From assembly GCF_002846555.1 (NCBI RefSeq), contig NZ_PJMS01000001.1, forward strand, positions 2,976,001-3,040,000: 64,000 nt of DNA. Reading direction: 5' to 3'. The stretch's first letter is position 1, and the number at the start of each line of letters is the position of its first letter. The DNA is from Aquimarina sp. MAR_2010_214. Its GTDB lineage: Bacteria; Bacteroidota; Bacteroidia; Flavobacteriales; Flavobacteriaceae. Below the pieces are notes generated by a model. It was given only the letters and a program-made list of their open reading frames with translations, made no database searches and was not told the origin of the DNA. This document shows, in pieces, positions 55,499 to 64,000 of the stretch. The translations under genes were made by a program, and so were the position numbers.

Positions 55499-57235
55499 TT
55501 AGTCTTGAACTAGCTGCTTTATTTTAATTCTGAAGGCAGCAAAAAGTAGTGTCATAAATGGACTAAGCCAGTTAAAAATGGCAAAAAAGAAATAATCTAC
55601 AACGGGTACACCAAGCACTCCACTTTGGTAAGCACCGCAAGTATTCCATGGAATTAAAACAGAAGTTACAGTTCCAGAATCTTCGAGAGTACGACTTAGA
55701 TTTTCTGGAGCAAGTCCTTTATCTTTAAAAGCTTTGGCATACATTCTTCCTGGGACTACAATAGCCAAATACTGATCAGAAGCAGTAACGTTTAATGCAA
55801 GACAACTAACTACTGTACTTGCAAAAAGTCCAAATACAGAATCAAATAAATTTAATAAAGCTTTGCTAATTCTGGCCAGAGCTCCAATAGCGTCCATGAC
55901 ACCCCCAAAAACCATAGCACATACAATTAACCATATCGTGCCTAACATTCCAGACATACCTCCCGAAGAAAATAGATCGTTTAGTTTTGGGTTTGCGGTT
56001 TCTATTGCTGTATCTACAGTCATGGCATTCATTATAGTAAAGTAGGATGAAAGTATATAATTAGTTGGTTTAGCCTGAAGTATATATTCTCCAACTACTT
56101 CATTTTTACTACGTATGATTACTTTTTCTTTAAAAAGTTGGTTTACCTTTTTATTTGATGAAGGTAAATCGAGTACAACTTCATTTAAAAGAGTTATATC
56201 TTGTGTTTTAGGTTTTAAAACGTATTTCCCAGGAGATTGGTAATTATTATTAGATCTTACATCATAGTTAGTGTCCCATTCGATATACTCACTATATTCT
56301 GAAGGTATTTTGGTTACCGTATATCGTAATCCGTTTTGCCAAATTATTTCACTTTGTAAAATAAGACAAAAGACTCCACCAAGTAAGGTTCCTGTAAGTA
56401 ACGCTATTAAAGGAGATGTTTTTTTAACAATTAAAAAAACTACAGTTATCGGAACCAAAAATAGCCAGGGACTAATATTAAACGATTTTTGTATATCCGT
56501 TAACATTTGAGCAGTATCAGCTACTCCTGAAGTCTCTTGTGTAAACCCTAAAATAATAAAAACGATTAGAGTTATAATGATTGTTGGTATGGTTGTATAG
56601 GCCATATATTTTATATGAGAAAATAATTCTCCACCAGCCATTGCTGGAGCCAGATTCGTAGTATCTGATAGTGGAGACATTTTGTCTCCAAAATAAGCAC
56701 CTGATAATACAGCTCCTGCGGTCATACCTAGTGATATATCAAGAGCACTTCCGATACCTATTAATGCAATCCCAACTGTAGCAGAAGTAGTCCAGGAACT
56801 TCCTGTAGCAATAGAAATAACAGCACAAATAACAACACAAGCGGCTAGGAAAATGGTGGGATTAAGAATTTGCAAACCATAATAAATCATAGAAGGAATA
56901 ATACCACTTACCAGCCATGTACCAGCTAGAGATCCTACCATTAATAATATAAGTAGAGCACCAGTAGTTGATTTTACATTTTTGGCAACTTCTTCCATCA
57001 TCTGCTTGTATGATACCTTGTTGAAAAAACCAACTATGGCAGCTACAGCGGCACCCAAAAGTAAAATAAACTGATTACTACCACTTAGAGCATCATCTCC
57101 AAATACATAAACATTAAAAGCAAGCATGGCTACTAATGCCATAATCGGAATTACCGCTTCCCAAATGTTTAATTCTTTATTCTCAATAATTTCTTCGTTT
57201 TGAGGATCAGTAGGAGTGATGTTTTGACTTTCCAT
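55499..57235 (-). CDS. NhaC-type Na+/H+ antiporter with a large soluble insert
   Basis: 578 residues, about 100 more than typical NhaC. Family landmarks: TGSSWTTSATVGIALIGIG, GAYFGDKMSPLSDTTNLAPA, NVTASDQYLAIVVPGRMY and GTVTSVLIPWNTCGAYQ. Residues about 295-400 form a hydrophilic, beta-rich insert between membrane helices (EYIEWDTNYDVRSNN, GKYVLKPKTQDITLLN) that I do not recognise. The transporter exchanges Na+ for H+ across the inner membrane, as expected in a marine bacterium. No neighbouring gene is co-directional. Confidence 0.88.
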   Translation of the reverse strand: MESQNITPTDPQNEEIIENKELNIWEAVIPIMALVAMLAFNVYVFGDDALSGSNQFILLLGAAVAAIVGFFNKVSYKQMMEEVAKNVKSTTGALLILLMVGSLAGTWLVSGIIPSMIYYGLQILNPTIFLAACVVICAVISIATGSSWTTSATVGIALIGIGSALDISLGMTAGAVLSGAYFGDKMSPLSDTTNLAPAMAGGELFSHIKYMAYTTIPTIIITLIVFIILGFTQETSGVADTAQMLTDIQKSFNISPWLFLVPITVVFLIVKKTSPLIALLTGTLLGGVFCLILQSEIIWQNGLRYTVTKIPSEYSEYIEWDTNYDVRSNNNYQSPGKYVLKPKTQDITLLNEVVLDLPSSNKKVNQLFKEKVIIRSKNEVVGEYILQAKPTNYILSSYFTIMNAMTVDTAIETANPKLNDLFSSGGMSGMLGTIWLIVCAMVFGGVMDAIGALARISKALLNLFDSVFGLFASTVVSCLALNVTASDQYLAIVVPGRMYAKAFKDKGLAPENLSRTLEDSGTVTSVLIPWNTCGAYQSGVLGVPVVDYFFFAIFNWLSPFMTLLFAAFRIKIKQLVQD

Positions 57236-57434
57236 ATATTAAATTCGAAATTTTATGGATGTAATGTTACGATATTAATAAAAGTTATGCAACGTCTACA
57301 TTGAGTTTAATTGTTTTTGAACATAAATATGAACCAATCTGAAAGTACAAAATATTAGGGTAGAAGAAATAAATTTGCTTTCATCGATGTTATTTGTTTT
57401 TTATCGATATTTTGAATTTTGTTACACTAAGATT

Positions 57435-57467
57435 TTGAAGTAGAATTTATGATATGATGTACCTTTG
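57435..57467 (+). promoter_or_regulatory. Promoter of small RNA candidate A (TTTTG - 22 bp - TACCTTTG)
   Basis: TTG at 57435-57437 and TAnnTTTG at 57460-57467, 22 bp apart. The second unit has the same two boxes with the same spacing. Confidence 0.65.
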
Positions 57468-57471
57468 AAGT

Positions 57472-57609
57472 GCGAAACAAGAAAAGTAAAGGAAAAATTG
57501 GAATTTTTGTTTGAATGTTTTGCGACTTTTTTTGTCCCAATAAAATAATTCATTAGAATTGTTTTATCCACTAAACCTAATAAGCCTCATACCCAGAGGC
57601 TTTTTTATT
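57472..57609 (+). ncRNA. Small RNA candidate A, upstream copy of a tandem pair
   Basis: About 136 nt from the predicted start to a terminator (AAGCCTC-ATACCCA-GAGGCTT, 57582-57602, then T-run). No ORF of any length. The 3' half shares blocks with copy B: ACTTTTTTTG(T/C)CCCAA and AACC(C)TAATAAGCCTCATACCC. Might belong to a described Bacteroidota sRNA class (6S or Flavo-1 motif are worth testing), but I could not match it. The rest of the gap 57236-57430 shows nothing. Confidence 0.55.
57582..57609 (+). terminator. Terminator of small RNA candidate A
   Basis: 7-bp stem AAGCCTC/GAGGCTT, loop ATACCCA, T-run 57601-57606. Confidence 0.8.
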
Positions 57610-57814
57610 TTGTATTATATTACTCAAAATAGCACATGTTTTATCTACAGTAATATTAAGTCTCTTCTTCTGTTTTTGATCATTTATGGTATCAAGATTA
57701 TAACTTTTGATGATATACTTATAAGTAAATTATAATAATATGTTAACGTAATTATGTTTTTAATCGATTATTTGTGTATTTTAACGATTATTTGTTATAT
57801 TTGATATTGTAATT

Positions 57815-57847
57815 TTGTAAGATTTTTATGATAACTACATACTTTTG
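57815..57847 (+). promoter_or_regulatory. Promoter of small RNA candidate B (TTTTG - 22 bp - TACTTTTG)
   Basis: TTG at 57815-57817 and TAnnTTTG at 57840-57847, the same spacing as copy A; the bases after the box (AAGT) also match. Confidence 0.65.
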
Positions 57848-57851
57848 AAGT

Positions 57852-57983
57852 ATACAAATGAAAAAAGCATAACGAAGTTAAAATATTGATTAGCCCATTG
57901 AACTAAAATTAGTCTTTTTTTGCCCCAAAAATTAATTTCGCCCCAAACCCTAATAAGCCTCATACCCCAGAGGCTTTTTTTAT
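57852..57983 (+). ncRNA. Small RNA candidate B, downstream copy of a tandem pair
   Basis: About 130 nt ending in the same terminator hairpin with one extra C in the loop (ATACCCCA). The 5' halves of A and B differ, the 3' halves are alike. About 380 bp separates the two starts. No coding potential on either strand. Confidence 0.55.
57955..57983 (+). terminator. Terminator of small RNA candidate B
   Basis: 7-bp stem AAGCCTC/GAGGCTT, loop ATACCCCA, T-run 57975-57981. Confidence 0.8.
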
Positions 57984-58129
57984 TTCCAAAATTATTTTTG
58001 TTCGTAAGTTTTATAGTTATGTTTGCATATAGAGTATTTGGCCATCAAATATTAATCGTTTTCTTTACTATAGAATTTTAATGGTGTAAGTTTCATTTTT
58101 TATACTGAAATTAGTCTAAAACTTATACG

Positions 58130-58762
58130 ATGGAAACTAATATATATAAAGGTCTAGAGTTATTTATTTTTTTTATCATACTTCCCATAAGTTTTTTGTT
58201 AGATTCACATTTTCTTTTTAAAGTTATACCAACAGTCTTTGGGTTTGTCTATATTTTGATTCTTCTAAAAAGAAAAAGCCTTTTGAAGCTTAAGTTTCCT
58301 ATCAAAGAATATTGGAAACCTTTTTGGAAAAAAACCATTATAAAATTAGGTGTTATTATGGTAGTGACTGGAGTATATGTTTTTTTAATGGCTCCAGATA
58401 AATTATTTTCTGTGCTTATAAAGAGACCTGGACTGTGGATTATTATTCTTTTTGTATATACATTTTTATCTGTATGGCCTCAAGAAATTATATACAGAAC
58501 CTTTTTTTATGAACGTTATGAAGGGTTGATAGGGAATAAGTGGTTGTTTATTTTTATAAATGCAATTCTCTTTTCTCTGGCTCATCTTTTTTTAGGCAGT
58601 TTTTTAGTACAAGTACTAACTTTTGTTGGAGGTTTATTATTTGCGTATACATATCAAAAAACAAAATCAACTACCTTGGTTTCAATAGAACATGCTATTT
58701 ATGGTAATTGGTTATTTACTGTTGGTATGGGAGAGATGCTGGCTTTTCCTGGTCCTGGGTAA
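58130..58762 (+). CDS. CPBP family intramembrane metalloprotease
   Basis: 210 residues, about six membrane helices. PQEIIYRTFFYERY matches the CPBP motif EExxxR except that the first Glu is Gln; the metal His motifs are FSLAHLFLG and IEHAIYGNWLFT. CPBP proteins (Rce1 relatives) cleave membrane-bound substrates; bacterial members are linked to prenyl-like processing, bacteriocin immunity or stress. The substitution leaves activity uncertain. It converges on rdgB with a one-base gap. Confidence 0.82.
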   Translation: METNIYKGLELFIFFIILPISFLLDSHFLFKVIPTVFGFVYILILLKRKSLLKLKFPIKEYWKPFWKKTIIKLGVIMVVTGVYVFLMAPDKLFSVLIKRPGLWIIILFVYTFLSVWPQEIIYRTFFYERYEGLIGNKWLFIFINAILFSLAHLFLGSFLVQVLTFVGGLLFAYTYQKTKSTTLVSIEHAIYGNWLFTVGMGEMLAFPGPG

Positions 58763-58763
58763 A

Positions 58764-59333
58764 TTATGAAAAATATCCAATCAATTTACGTACTGCTTTT
58801 CCTCGATGACCGATCTTGTTTTTTTCTGATAAAGGAAGTTCAGCAAATGTTTGGGTATATCCATCAGGTAAAAAAATAGGATCATATCCAAAACCTCCTT
58901 CCCCTTTTTTTTCTTGAGTAATATGACCAGAGCAAATCCCTGTAAATGTCTCTAATTTTTCGTTTAACGTTAGAGCGATTACAGTTTTAAACTGTGCTTT
59001 ACGATTTTCTGTACCATCTAATTCTTTTAATACCTTATCCATATTGGCATTCGCATCTTTCATTTCACCTGCATATCTTGCGGAGTATACTCCGGGAGCT
59101 CCATTTAACTCGTCAATTTCAAGCCCTGTATCATCTGCAAAACAATCAAATCCATAGTGTTCTTTAATATAGTTTGCTTTTTGTTTCGCATTTCCTTCTA
59201 TAGTAGCAGAAGTCTCAGGAATATCTTCGGTACATCCTATATCCGCGAGGCTTACTATTTGGATATTTGATGGCATTAAAGCCTGAACTTCTTTTACCTT
59301 ATTACGATTATTGGTGGCAAATACAATCTTCAT
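58764..59333 (-). CDS. rdgB: Non-canonical purine NTP pyrophosphatase (RdgB/HAM1)
   Basis: 189 residues, the standard length. [62 protein letters not shown] and [16 protein letters not shown] cover all RdgB blocks. It hydrolyses ITP, dITP and XTP to the monophosphate, keeping deaminated purines out of DNA and RNA. It is the last gene of a three-gene minus-strand set. Confidence 0.96.
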   Translation of the reverse strand: MKIVFATNNRNKVKEVQALMPSNIQIVSLADIGCTEDIPETSATIEGNAKQKANYIKEHYGFDCFADDTGLEIDELNGAPGVYSARYAGEMKDANANMDKVLKELDGTENRKAQFKTVIALTLNEKLETFTGICSGHITQEKKGEGGFGYDPIFLPDGYTQTFAELPLSEKNKIGHRGKAVRKLIGYFS

Positions 59334-59390
59334 TTGTGCGAATAGTGTATGATTTGTTGTTTCTATTTATTAGAGAATTGAGTGTAGCTA

Positions 59391-59915
59391 TTATGCTTTT
59401 GCATCAAAATCTAATATCCATTTTCCTTGAACTTTGAGTACTTGTTCAATAACATCTCTCACAGATCCTTTTCCTCCTTTTTTATAAGATACGTATTTAG
59501 AGATTTCTTTTACTTCTGCAACCGCATCTTGAGGACATGTAGGTAATCCTACCATTTTCATAACTGGTAGGTCTGGAATATCGTCCCCCATATATAATAC
59601 ATTCTTTATATTGATATTTTTATTACCTAAGTATTCATTTAATTGTTCTACTTTTTGATGTGCCCCAAGATATATATCAGTGATACCTAATCCTTTTAAT
59701 CGTTGGCGAACACCTTCATTTGTTCCGCCAGAAATAATGCAGACGTTAAAACCTTGTTGTACAGCAGTTTTTAAAGCGTATCCGTCCTTAATGTTCATTG
59801 TTCTTAGCAATTGACCATCTGTGTTTATAATTACTGTTCCATCAGTAAGTACTCCATCTACATCAAAAATAAAGGTGGTAATGTGTTGCAGGTATTCTTT
59901 ATAACTTTTTTCCAT
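59391..59915 (-). CDS. kdsC: KdsC-type HAD phosphatase
   Basis: 174 residues. HAD motif I FDVDGVLTDGTV, motif II IISGGTNEGVRQR, motif III/IV VLYMGDDIPDLPVM fit 3-deoxy-D-manno-octulosonate 8-phosphate phosphatase, which makes Kdo for lipopolysaccharide. It overlaps the preceding DUF2520 gene by 17 bp. A related HAD function is possible since no kdsA/kdsB is adjacent. Confidence 0.88.
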   Translation of the reverse strand: MEKSYKEYLQHITTFIFDVDGVLTDGTVIINTDGQLLRTMNIKDGYALKTAVQQGFNVCIISGGTNEGVRQRLKGLGITDIYLGAHQKVEQLNEYLGNKNINIKNVLYMGDDIPDLPVMKMVGLPTCPQDAVAEVKEISKYVSYKKGGKGSVRDVIEQVLKVQGKWILDFDAKA

Positions 59916-60663
59916 ATTTAGATTGTATTCCTCGGGTAAGGGTTTTATATATTTCTTTTTGTGTATTATTTGTTAAAATTTTTAAATGCCTTTTTATGGT
60001 TTTGATATCGTTACGTATCGCTGGTCCGGTTTGTGCCAGATCGGGATTCATTTCAGTGATTTTTTGAGCAGTTTCTTGAATCAAAGGGTGTAATATTTCA
60101 AAAGGAACATCATACTCATTACAAATATCATTTCCGGTTGAAAATAAATAATTGGCGAAATTATTTACAAATACAGCAGAAACATGAAGTACGTTACGTT
60201 GCTCTGAAGAAATATGATATACTTTTTCTGAAAGCATAGAGGAGAGCTTTTGTAGTGTATTCATACTTACCGCATTTTCAGCTTCTAAGCAAAAAGGGAC
60301 AGATGTAAAATCTACAGCCTTATCTTCGCTGAAAGTCTGCAACGGGTAAAAAACTCCTCTTTGATTATCACTATTTAAAATATGCATAGGAACACTCCCA
60401 GAGGTATGAACGATGAATTTATTCTTAAAGGGTAGTAGGTTAGAAACTTCTTCAATGGCATCGTCGCTTACTGCCAAAATATACACATCTGCTTCTTTTA
60501 ATGAGTTAATGTTTTGGGTAATAGTGATTTCTTTTTGATTAGGATGTAATCGTAGTCCTTTGCGATTATAGCATTGTACAACTTCAACTGATTTGTGATC
60601 ATAAAATGCAGTATACAAATGTTTGGCTACATTTCCGGCACCAAGAATTATAACTCTAATCAT
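59899..60663 (-). CDS. Rossmann-like / DUF2520 protein
   Basis: 254 residues. N-terminal NAD(P)-binding fold (RVIILGAGNVAKHLYTAF, GxGxxA), then VYILAVSDDAIEEV and VHTSGSVPMHIL, and a C-terminal helical DUF2520 domain (VFVNNFANYLFSTGNDICNE). The arrangement resembles F420-dependent or pyrroline-5-carboxylate reductases, but the substrate is unknown. It is first of the DUF2520-kdsC-rdgB set. Confidence 0.88.
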   Translation of the reverse strand: MIRVIILGAGNVAKHLYTAFYDHKSVEVVQCYNRKGLRLHPNQKEITITQNINSLKEADVYILAVSDDAIEEVSNLLPFKNKFIVHTSGSVPMHILNSDNQRGVFYPLQTFSEDKAVDFTSVPFCLEAENAVSMNTLQKLSSMLSEKVYHISSEQRNVLHVSAVFVNNFANYLFSTGNDICNEYDVPFEILHPLIQETAQKITEMNPDLAQTGPAIRNDIKTIKRHLKILTNNTQKEIYKTLTRGIQSKYGKKL

Positions 60664-60667
60664 TTGG

Positions 60668-60675
60668 CAAAAATA
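60668..60675 (-). promoter_or_regulatory. -7 box TATTTTTG, four bases before a start codon
   Basis: TATTTTTG-CCAA-ATG on the minus strand; the transcript of the DUF2520-kdsC-rdgB set would be leaderless or nearly so, as at 7777-7784. Confidence 0.5.
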
Positions 60676-60895
60676 AGGAAGTTCCCTTAAAAACTAGAAC
60701 AATCTACTTTTTTCATTTTCATTTTCATTTAGGTTATATACTAGAACATTATTTTTGAGTTGTAGTAGGATTTATAGTGCTTTAGTGTAGATACAATTTC
60801 ACGAAAATTTAAAAAGTAATTTTAATAATACTTATACTTCTGTTAAAACCTTGAAATCAAAAGGTCATCATGCTACATTATCTTGCTAAAAATAG

Positions 60896-60903
60896 TAAAT
60901 TTG
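60896..60903 (+). promoter_or_regulatory. -7 box TAAATTTG of ccsBA
   Basis: Exact TAnnTTTG, 24 bp before the start codon at 60928. The region 60676-60895 holds no gene. Confidence 0.5.
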
Positions 60904-60927
60904 CCCAGCAAAAAAAGAAAGGTTACT

Positions 60928-63900
60928 ATGCAAGATAAGTTAGCGAGTATTTTGTTCTCTACACGATTAATGGCGGTTTTATTTATTGTCTTTGCGTTTT
61001 CTATGGGATTAGGAACGTTTTTGGAAGATGCCTATGGCACTACTGCAGCAAGAATTTGGATATATAATACATGGTGGTTTGAAGCCATAATGGTATTTTT
61101 TGTTATTAATTTTTGTGGAAATATCATGCGCTATAGATTGTATAAGAAAGAGAAGTGGCCAACATTATTACTCCATTTGTCTTTTATTTTAATTATTATA
61201 GGAGCTTTTGTTACCCGTTATATAAGTTATGAAGGAGTTATGCCAATTCGAGAAGGTGAGACTACTTCTACTTTTCTTTCAGAAAAAACATATTTATCCA
61301 TTTTTTTAGATGGTGAAATTGAAGGAGAACCTCGTCGACGTATAATTTCTGAAGCTTTAGAGTTAGCAGAAGCGACTAATAATGACTTCACAATTAACAC
61401 TGATTATAATAAGCAACCTGTTACTATAACATATCAAGATTATATTCAGGGAGCAGAAATGGGGTTAGTTGAAACAAAAGATGGTGAGAATTATCTTAAA
61501 ATAGTAGAAGCAGGAGACGGAGGTCGTCATGACCATTTTCTTAAAGAAGGAGAAGTTACGAATATCCATAATATATTAGTTAGTTTTAATAAACCTACCA
61601 AAGGAGCGATAAACATTACATATGAAAACGATGATTATTTTATAGAGTCCCCCTTTGATGGTTCCTTTTTAAGAATGGCAGATCAGATGCAAGGGCTTGT
61701 TTTTAAAGATAGCCTTCAGCCATTAATGCTTAGATCTCTATATCAAACTGCAGGTATGCAATTCGTGATACCGGATCCGGTAATTACAGGTGAATATGGA
61801 GTAGTTCCTATAGAAGTTAAAGGTAAAGGGCAAGAAGATGCGTTGGTTTTAAATGTTTCCACCAATGGAGAAACTAAAGAAGTTAAACTACTTGGGGGGA
61901 AAGGATATAATAATGACATGAGCAAAATCTCATTAGGAGGTTTGGACATGTATTTTAGTTATGGTTCTAAACAAATGGAACTGCCTTTTGCATTAAAATT
62001 GAATGATTTTATAGCCGAAAAATTCCCTGGTACAGAGAATGTTTATAAATCTTTTAAAAGTAAAGTTGATATTGTTGAGGATAATTCTTCCCGCCCATAT
62101 GATATTTATATGAATCATGTACTAGATCATAAAGGGTACCGGTTTTTTCAAGCTTCTTTTGATCAGGATGAAAAAGGAACAGTGTTATCTGTAAATCATG
62201 ATCGTTTGGGTACATGGATAACCTATATAGGGTATATGCTGTTATATTTAGGTTTAATGTTGATTCTGTTTATCAAAGGATCACGATTTAAAGATTTGGA
62301 ACACATGCTGAGTAAGTTGAAGAAAAAAAAGAAAACACTTACTGTATTTTTAGCATTAATTATATCTACTTTTTCCTTTGCACAGGACCAGTCTCAATCA
62401 GATCATGCAAATCATTTACCATCGTTGCCTAGCAAAGCACAATTAGATTCTGTTGTTTTGGCTAATGTTGTTCCAGCAGTTCATGCGGCTAAATTTGGTA
62501 GTATTGTGATTCAGGATGAAAGAGGAAGAATGAAACCTGTAAATACTTTTTCTTCAGAATTACTTCGTAAGCTTAGTAAAAAAGATACCTATAAAGGTTT
62601 GAATGCAGATCAGGTATTTGTATCGATGGTAGAAAACCCATTTATCTGGTACAGTATGCCAATTATAGAAATTCAAAGAGGAAATGATAGCATACGTAAA
62701 ATATTAGGAGTTCCAAAAACCGAAAGAAGAGTATCTCTAATAGATCTTGTAGAACCAGACGGATCTTATAAATTAACTCCTTATTTAGAAAAAGCAAGTA
62801 GCACAAATACGCCTAGTAGTTTTGAGAAAGACTTTCTGAAAACTCATGAAAAATTTTATCTGTTAAATCAAGCTTTAGGAGGTGGGATATTAAGAGTTTT
62901 TCCGGTTCCGGGAGATGAAGGTAACAAATGGGTTTCTGTTCCCGAATTAAATGAATTTAAATTTAGTGGGATGGATTCTGTATATACCCGACAGATTATT
63001 CCGATTTATCGTCAATCATTACGAGAAGCAAGAAAAACAGGGGATTATAGTAAACCAGATCAGTACATAGAGAGTATTAAAAGTTTTCAGAAAAAATTTG
63101 GAAGCGAAGTATTACCAACAGATAAAAAAATCAAAGCAGAAATTGTATTGAATAAGTATGATATTTTTAGAACATTATATCGATACTATGGACTAATAGG
63201 TTTACTGTTGATGATCTTTGTGGTTGTTAGAATATTTAAAGATTCTAAAATTGTTAAGGCATTAATCAATAGTGCTATTGGTATAGTTATATTTCTTTTT
63301 ATTCTACATACTGCAGGATTGATTATACGTTGGTATGTTTCTGGGCATGCGCCATGGAGTGATGCATACGAATCTATGATTTATGTGGGATGGACAACCC
63401 TGGCAATAGGACTTGCTTTTGGTAAAAGAAGTAATCTAACTATTGCAGCTACAACATTTGTTGCTGCGATCATCTTGTTTTTTGCACATGAAAACTGGAC
63501 AGATCCTGCAATTGCTAATCTGCAACCTGTATTAGATTCATATTGGGTATTGATTCATGTATCTATTATTGTAGGAAGTTATGGGCCATTCTTTGTAGGG
63601 GCAATCTTAGGAATCCTGTCACTGTTATTAATGATATTGACAACAGAGTCTAATAAGAAACGAATGGATCTTAATATTAAAGAGATAACTATTATTAATG
63701 AGATGGCTCTTACTATTGGGTTGGTGATGCTTACTATAGGTAATTTCCTGGGCGGAATGTGGGCCAATGAGAGTTGGGGGCGTTACTGGGGTTGGGATCC
63801 AAAAGAAACATGGGCTTTAATAAGTATTATGCTATATGCCTTTGTGATACATATGCGATTAATTCCTGGTTTACGAGGAAGATGGTGGTTTAACCTGGCT

Positions 63901-64000
63901 TCTGTTATTGCTGTATATAGTATTCTAATGACATATTTTGGAGTTAATTTTTACCTTAAAGGACTACATTCATATGCTAGTGGCGATAAAGTAATTACTC
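60928..64000 (+). CDS. Cytochrome c biogenesis protein CcsBA (ResB-ResC fusion), 3' end outside window
   Basis: The open frame runs 1024 codons from MQDKLASILFSTRLMAVLFI to the window edge. The N-terminal half is ResB/CcsB-like (helices near 10-30, 50-65, 75-95, then a periplasmic domain about 100-410 and a helix). The C-terminal half is CcsA: IRWYVSGHAPWSDAYESM and VLIHVSIIVGSYG with external haem histidines, and the haem-handling WWD motif WGRYWGWDPKETWALI. It exports haem and attaches it to apocytochrome c (System II). The fused form is usual in Bacteroidota. Only a short C-terminal part should be missing. Confidence 0.93.
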   Translation, partial: MQDKLASILFSTRLMAVLFIVFAFSMGLGTFLEDAYGTTAARIWIYNTWWFEAIMVFFVINFCGNIMRYRLYKKEKWPTLLLHLSFILIIIGAFVTRYISYEGVMPIREGETTSTFLSEKTYLSIFLDGEIEGEPRRRIISEALELAEATNNDFTINTDYNKQPVTITYQDYIQGAEMGLVETKDGENYLKIVEAGDGGRHDHFLKEGEVTNIHNILVSFNKPTKGAINITYENDDYFIESPFDGSFLRMADQMQGLVFKDSLQPLMLRSLYQTAGMQFVIPDPVITGEYGVVPIEVKGKGQEDALVLNVSTNGETKEVKLLGGKGYNNDMSKISLGGLDMYFSYGSKQMELPFALKLNDFIAEKFPGTENVYKSFKSKVDIVEDNSSRPYDIYMNHVLDHKGYRFFQASFDQDEKGTVLSVNHDRLGTWITYIGYMLLYLGLMLILFIKGSRFKDLEHMLSKLKKKKKTLTVFLALIISTFSFAQDQSQSDHANHLPSLPSKAQLDSVVLANVVPAVHAAKFGSIVIQDERGRMKPVNTFSSELLRKLSKKDTYKGLNADQVFVSMVENPFIWYSMPIIEIQRGNDSIRKILGVPKTERRVSLIDLVEPDGSYKLTPYLEKASSTNTPSSFEKDFLKTHEKFYLLNQALGGGILRVFPVPGDEGNKWVSVPELNEFKFSGMDSVYTRQIIPIYRQSLREARKTGDYSKPDQYIESIKSFQKKFGSEVLPTDKKIKAEIVLNKYDIFRTLYRYYGLIGLLLMIFVVVRIFKDSKIVKALINSAIGIVIFLFILHTAGLIIRWYVSGHAPWSDAYESMIYVGWTTLAIGLAFGKRSNLTIAATTFVAAIILFFAHENWTDPAIANLQPVLDSYWVLIHVSIIVGSYGPFFVGAILGILSLLLMILTTESNKKRMDLNIKEITIINEMALTIGLVMLTIGNFLGGMWANESWGRYWGWDPKETWALISIMLYAFVIHMRLIPGLRGRWWFNLASVIAVYSILMTYFGVNFYLKGLHSYASGDKVIT

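Noticed and set aside
1..64000. CRISPR array or rRNA operon
   Set aside because: No regularly spaced repeats and no rRNA-like sequence were seen in the window.

Overview
The window is AT-rich chromosomal DNA of a marine-type member of the Flavobacteriaceae (Bacteroidota). An Aquimarina-like genome is my best guess, but the genus cannot be fixed from the sequence alone. The assignment rests on many promoters of the Bacteroidota form TAnnTTTG, the lack of clear Shine-Dalgarno sites, a bacillithiol gene (bshB1), a fused CcsBA haem-export protein, and the ftsK-lolA-lptF/G-ribBA gene order.

Left part (1-10.5 kb): the start of a response regulator, a TPR/beta-propeller secreted protein, a GNAT acetyltransferase and the relic of a second one, an AraC/DUF1772/NmrA-like operon, and a small IS982-like relic. 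Next come a TonB receptor carrying the copper-site pattern CxxxM...HxM, a small secreted protein with a CNGKC motif, and cytochrome bd oxidase cydAB. Two GTAAC/GTTAC dyads lie between the last two loci.

Centre (10.5-28.3 kb): nine co-directional minus-strand genes that look like one transcription unit. In transcription order they are a small cytoplasmic protein, a DUF6603-like protein, two large unrecognised proteins with strong conserved-looking signatures, an Ig/kelch protein, a secreted DNRLRE-like/propeller protein, two secreted fibres with a shared stalk but different heads (S74 autoprotease and ricin-like), and a membrane-anchored patatin. I know of no described function for this set. 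It is the best candidate in the window for an undescribed system.

Right of it (29-38.5 kb): a tightly packed TetR-controlled efflux operon (TetR, TolC-like, HlyD, lipoprotein, two ATPases, two permeases) that runs on into a LOG-family hydrolase and an ATP-cone/PD-(D/E)XK nuclease with a frameshift. The operon begins beside a decayed tyrosine integrase downstream of a tRNA-Ser, as expected for an old integrated island.

The rest (38.6-64 kb) is mostly core: M28 peptidase, tRNA-His, bacillithiol and sulfur amino-acid genes, a hybrid histidine kinase, a peroxiredoxin/thioredoxin/Tpx redox cluster, dgkA, ftsK, a LolA-like protein, LptF/G, a RibB with a degenerate GTP cyclohydrolase half, a DegT aminotransferase, nitroreductase, thioesterase, an NhaC antiporter, a CPBP protease, rdgB, a KdsC-like phosphatase, a DUF2520 protein and the first two thirds or more of ccsBA. 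Between nhaC and the CPBP gene sit two tandem paralogous promoter-to-terminator units without ORFs, which I read as two small RNA genes.
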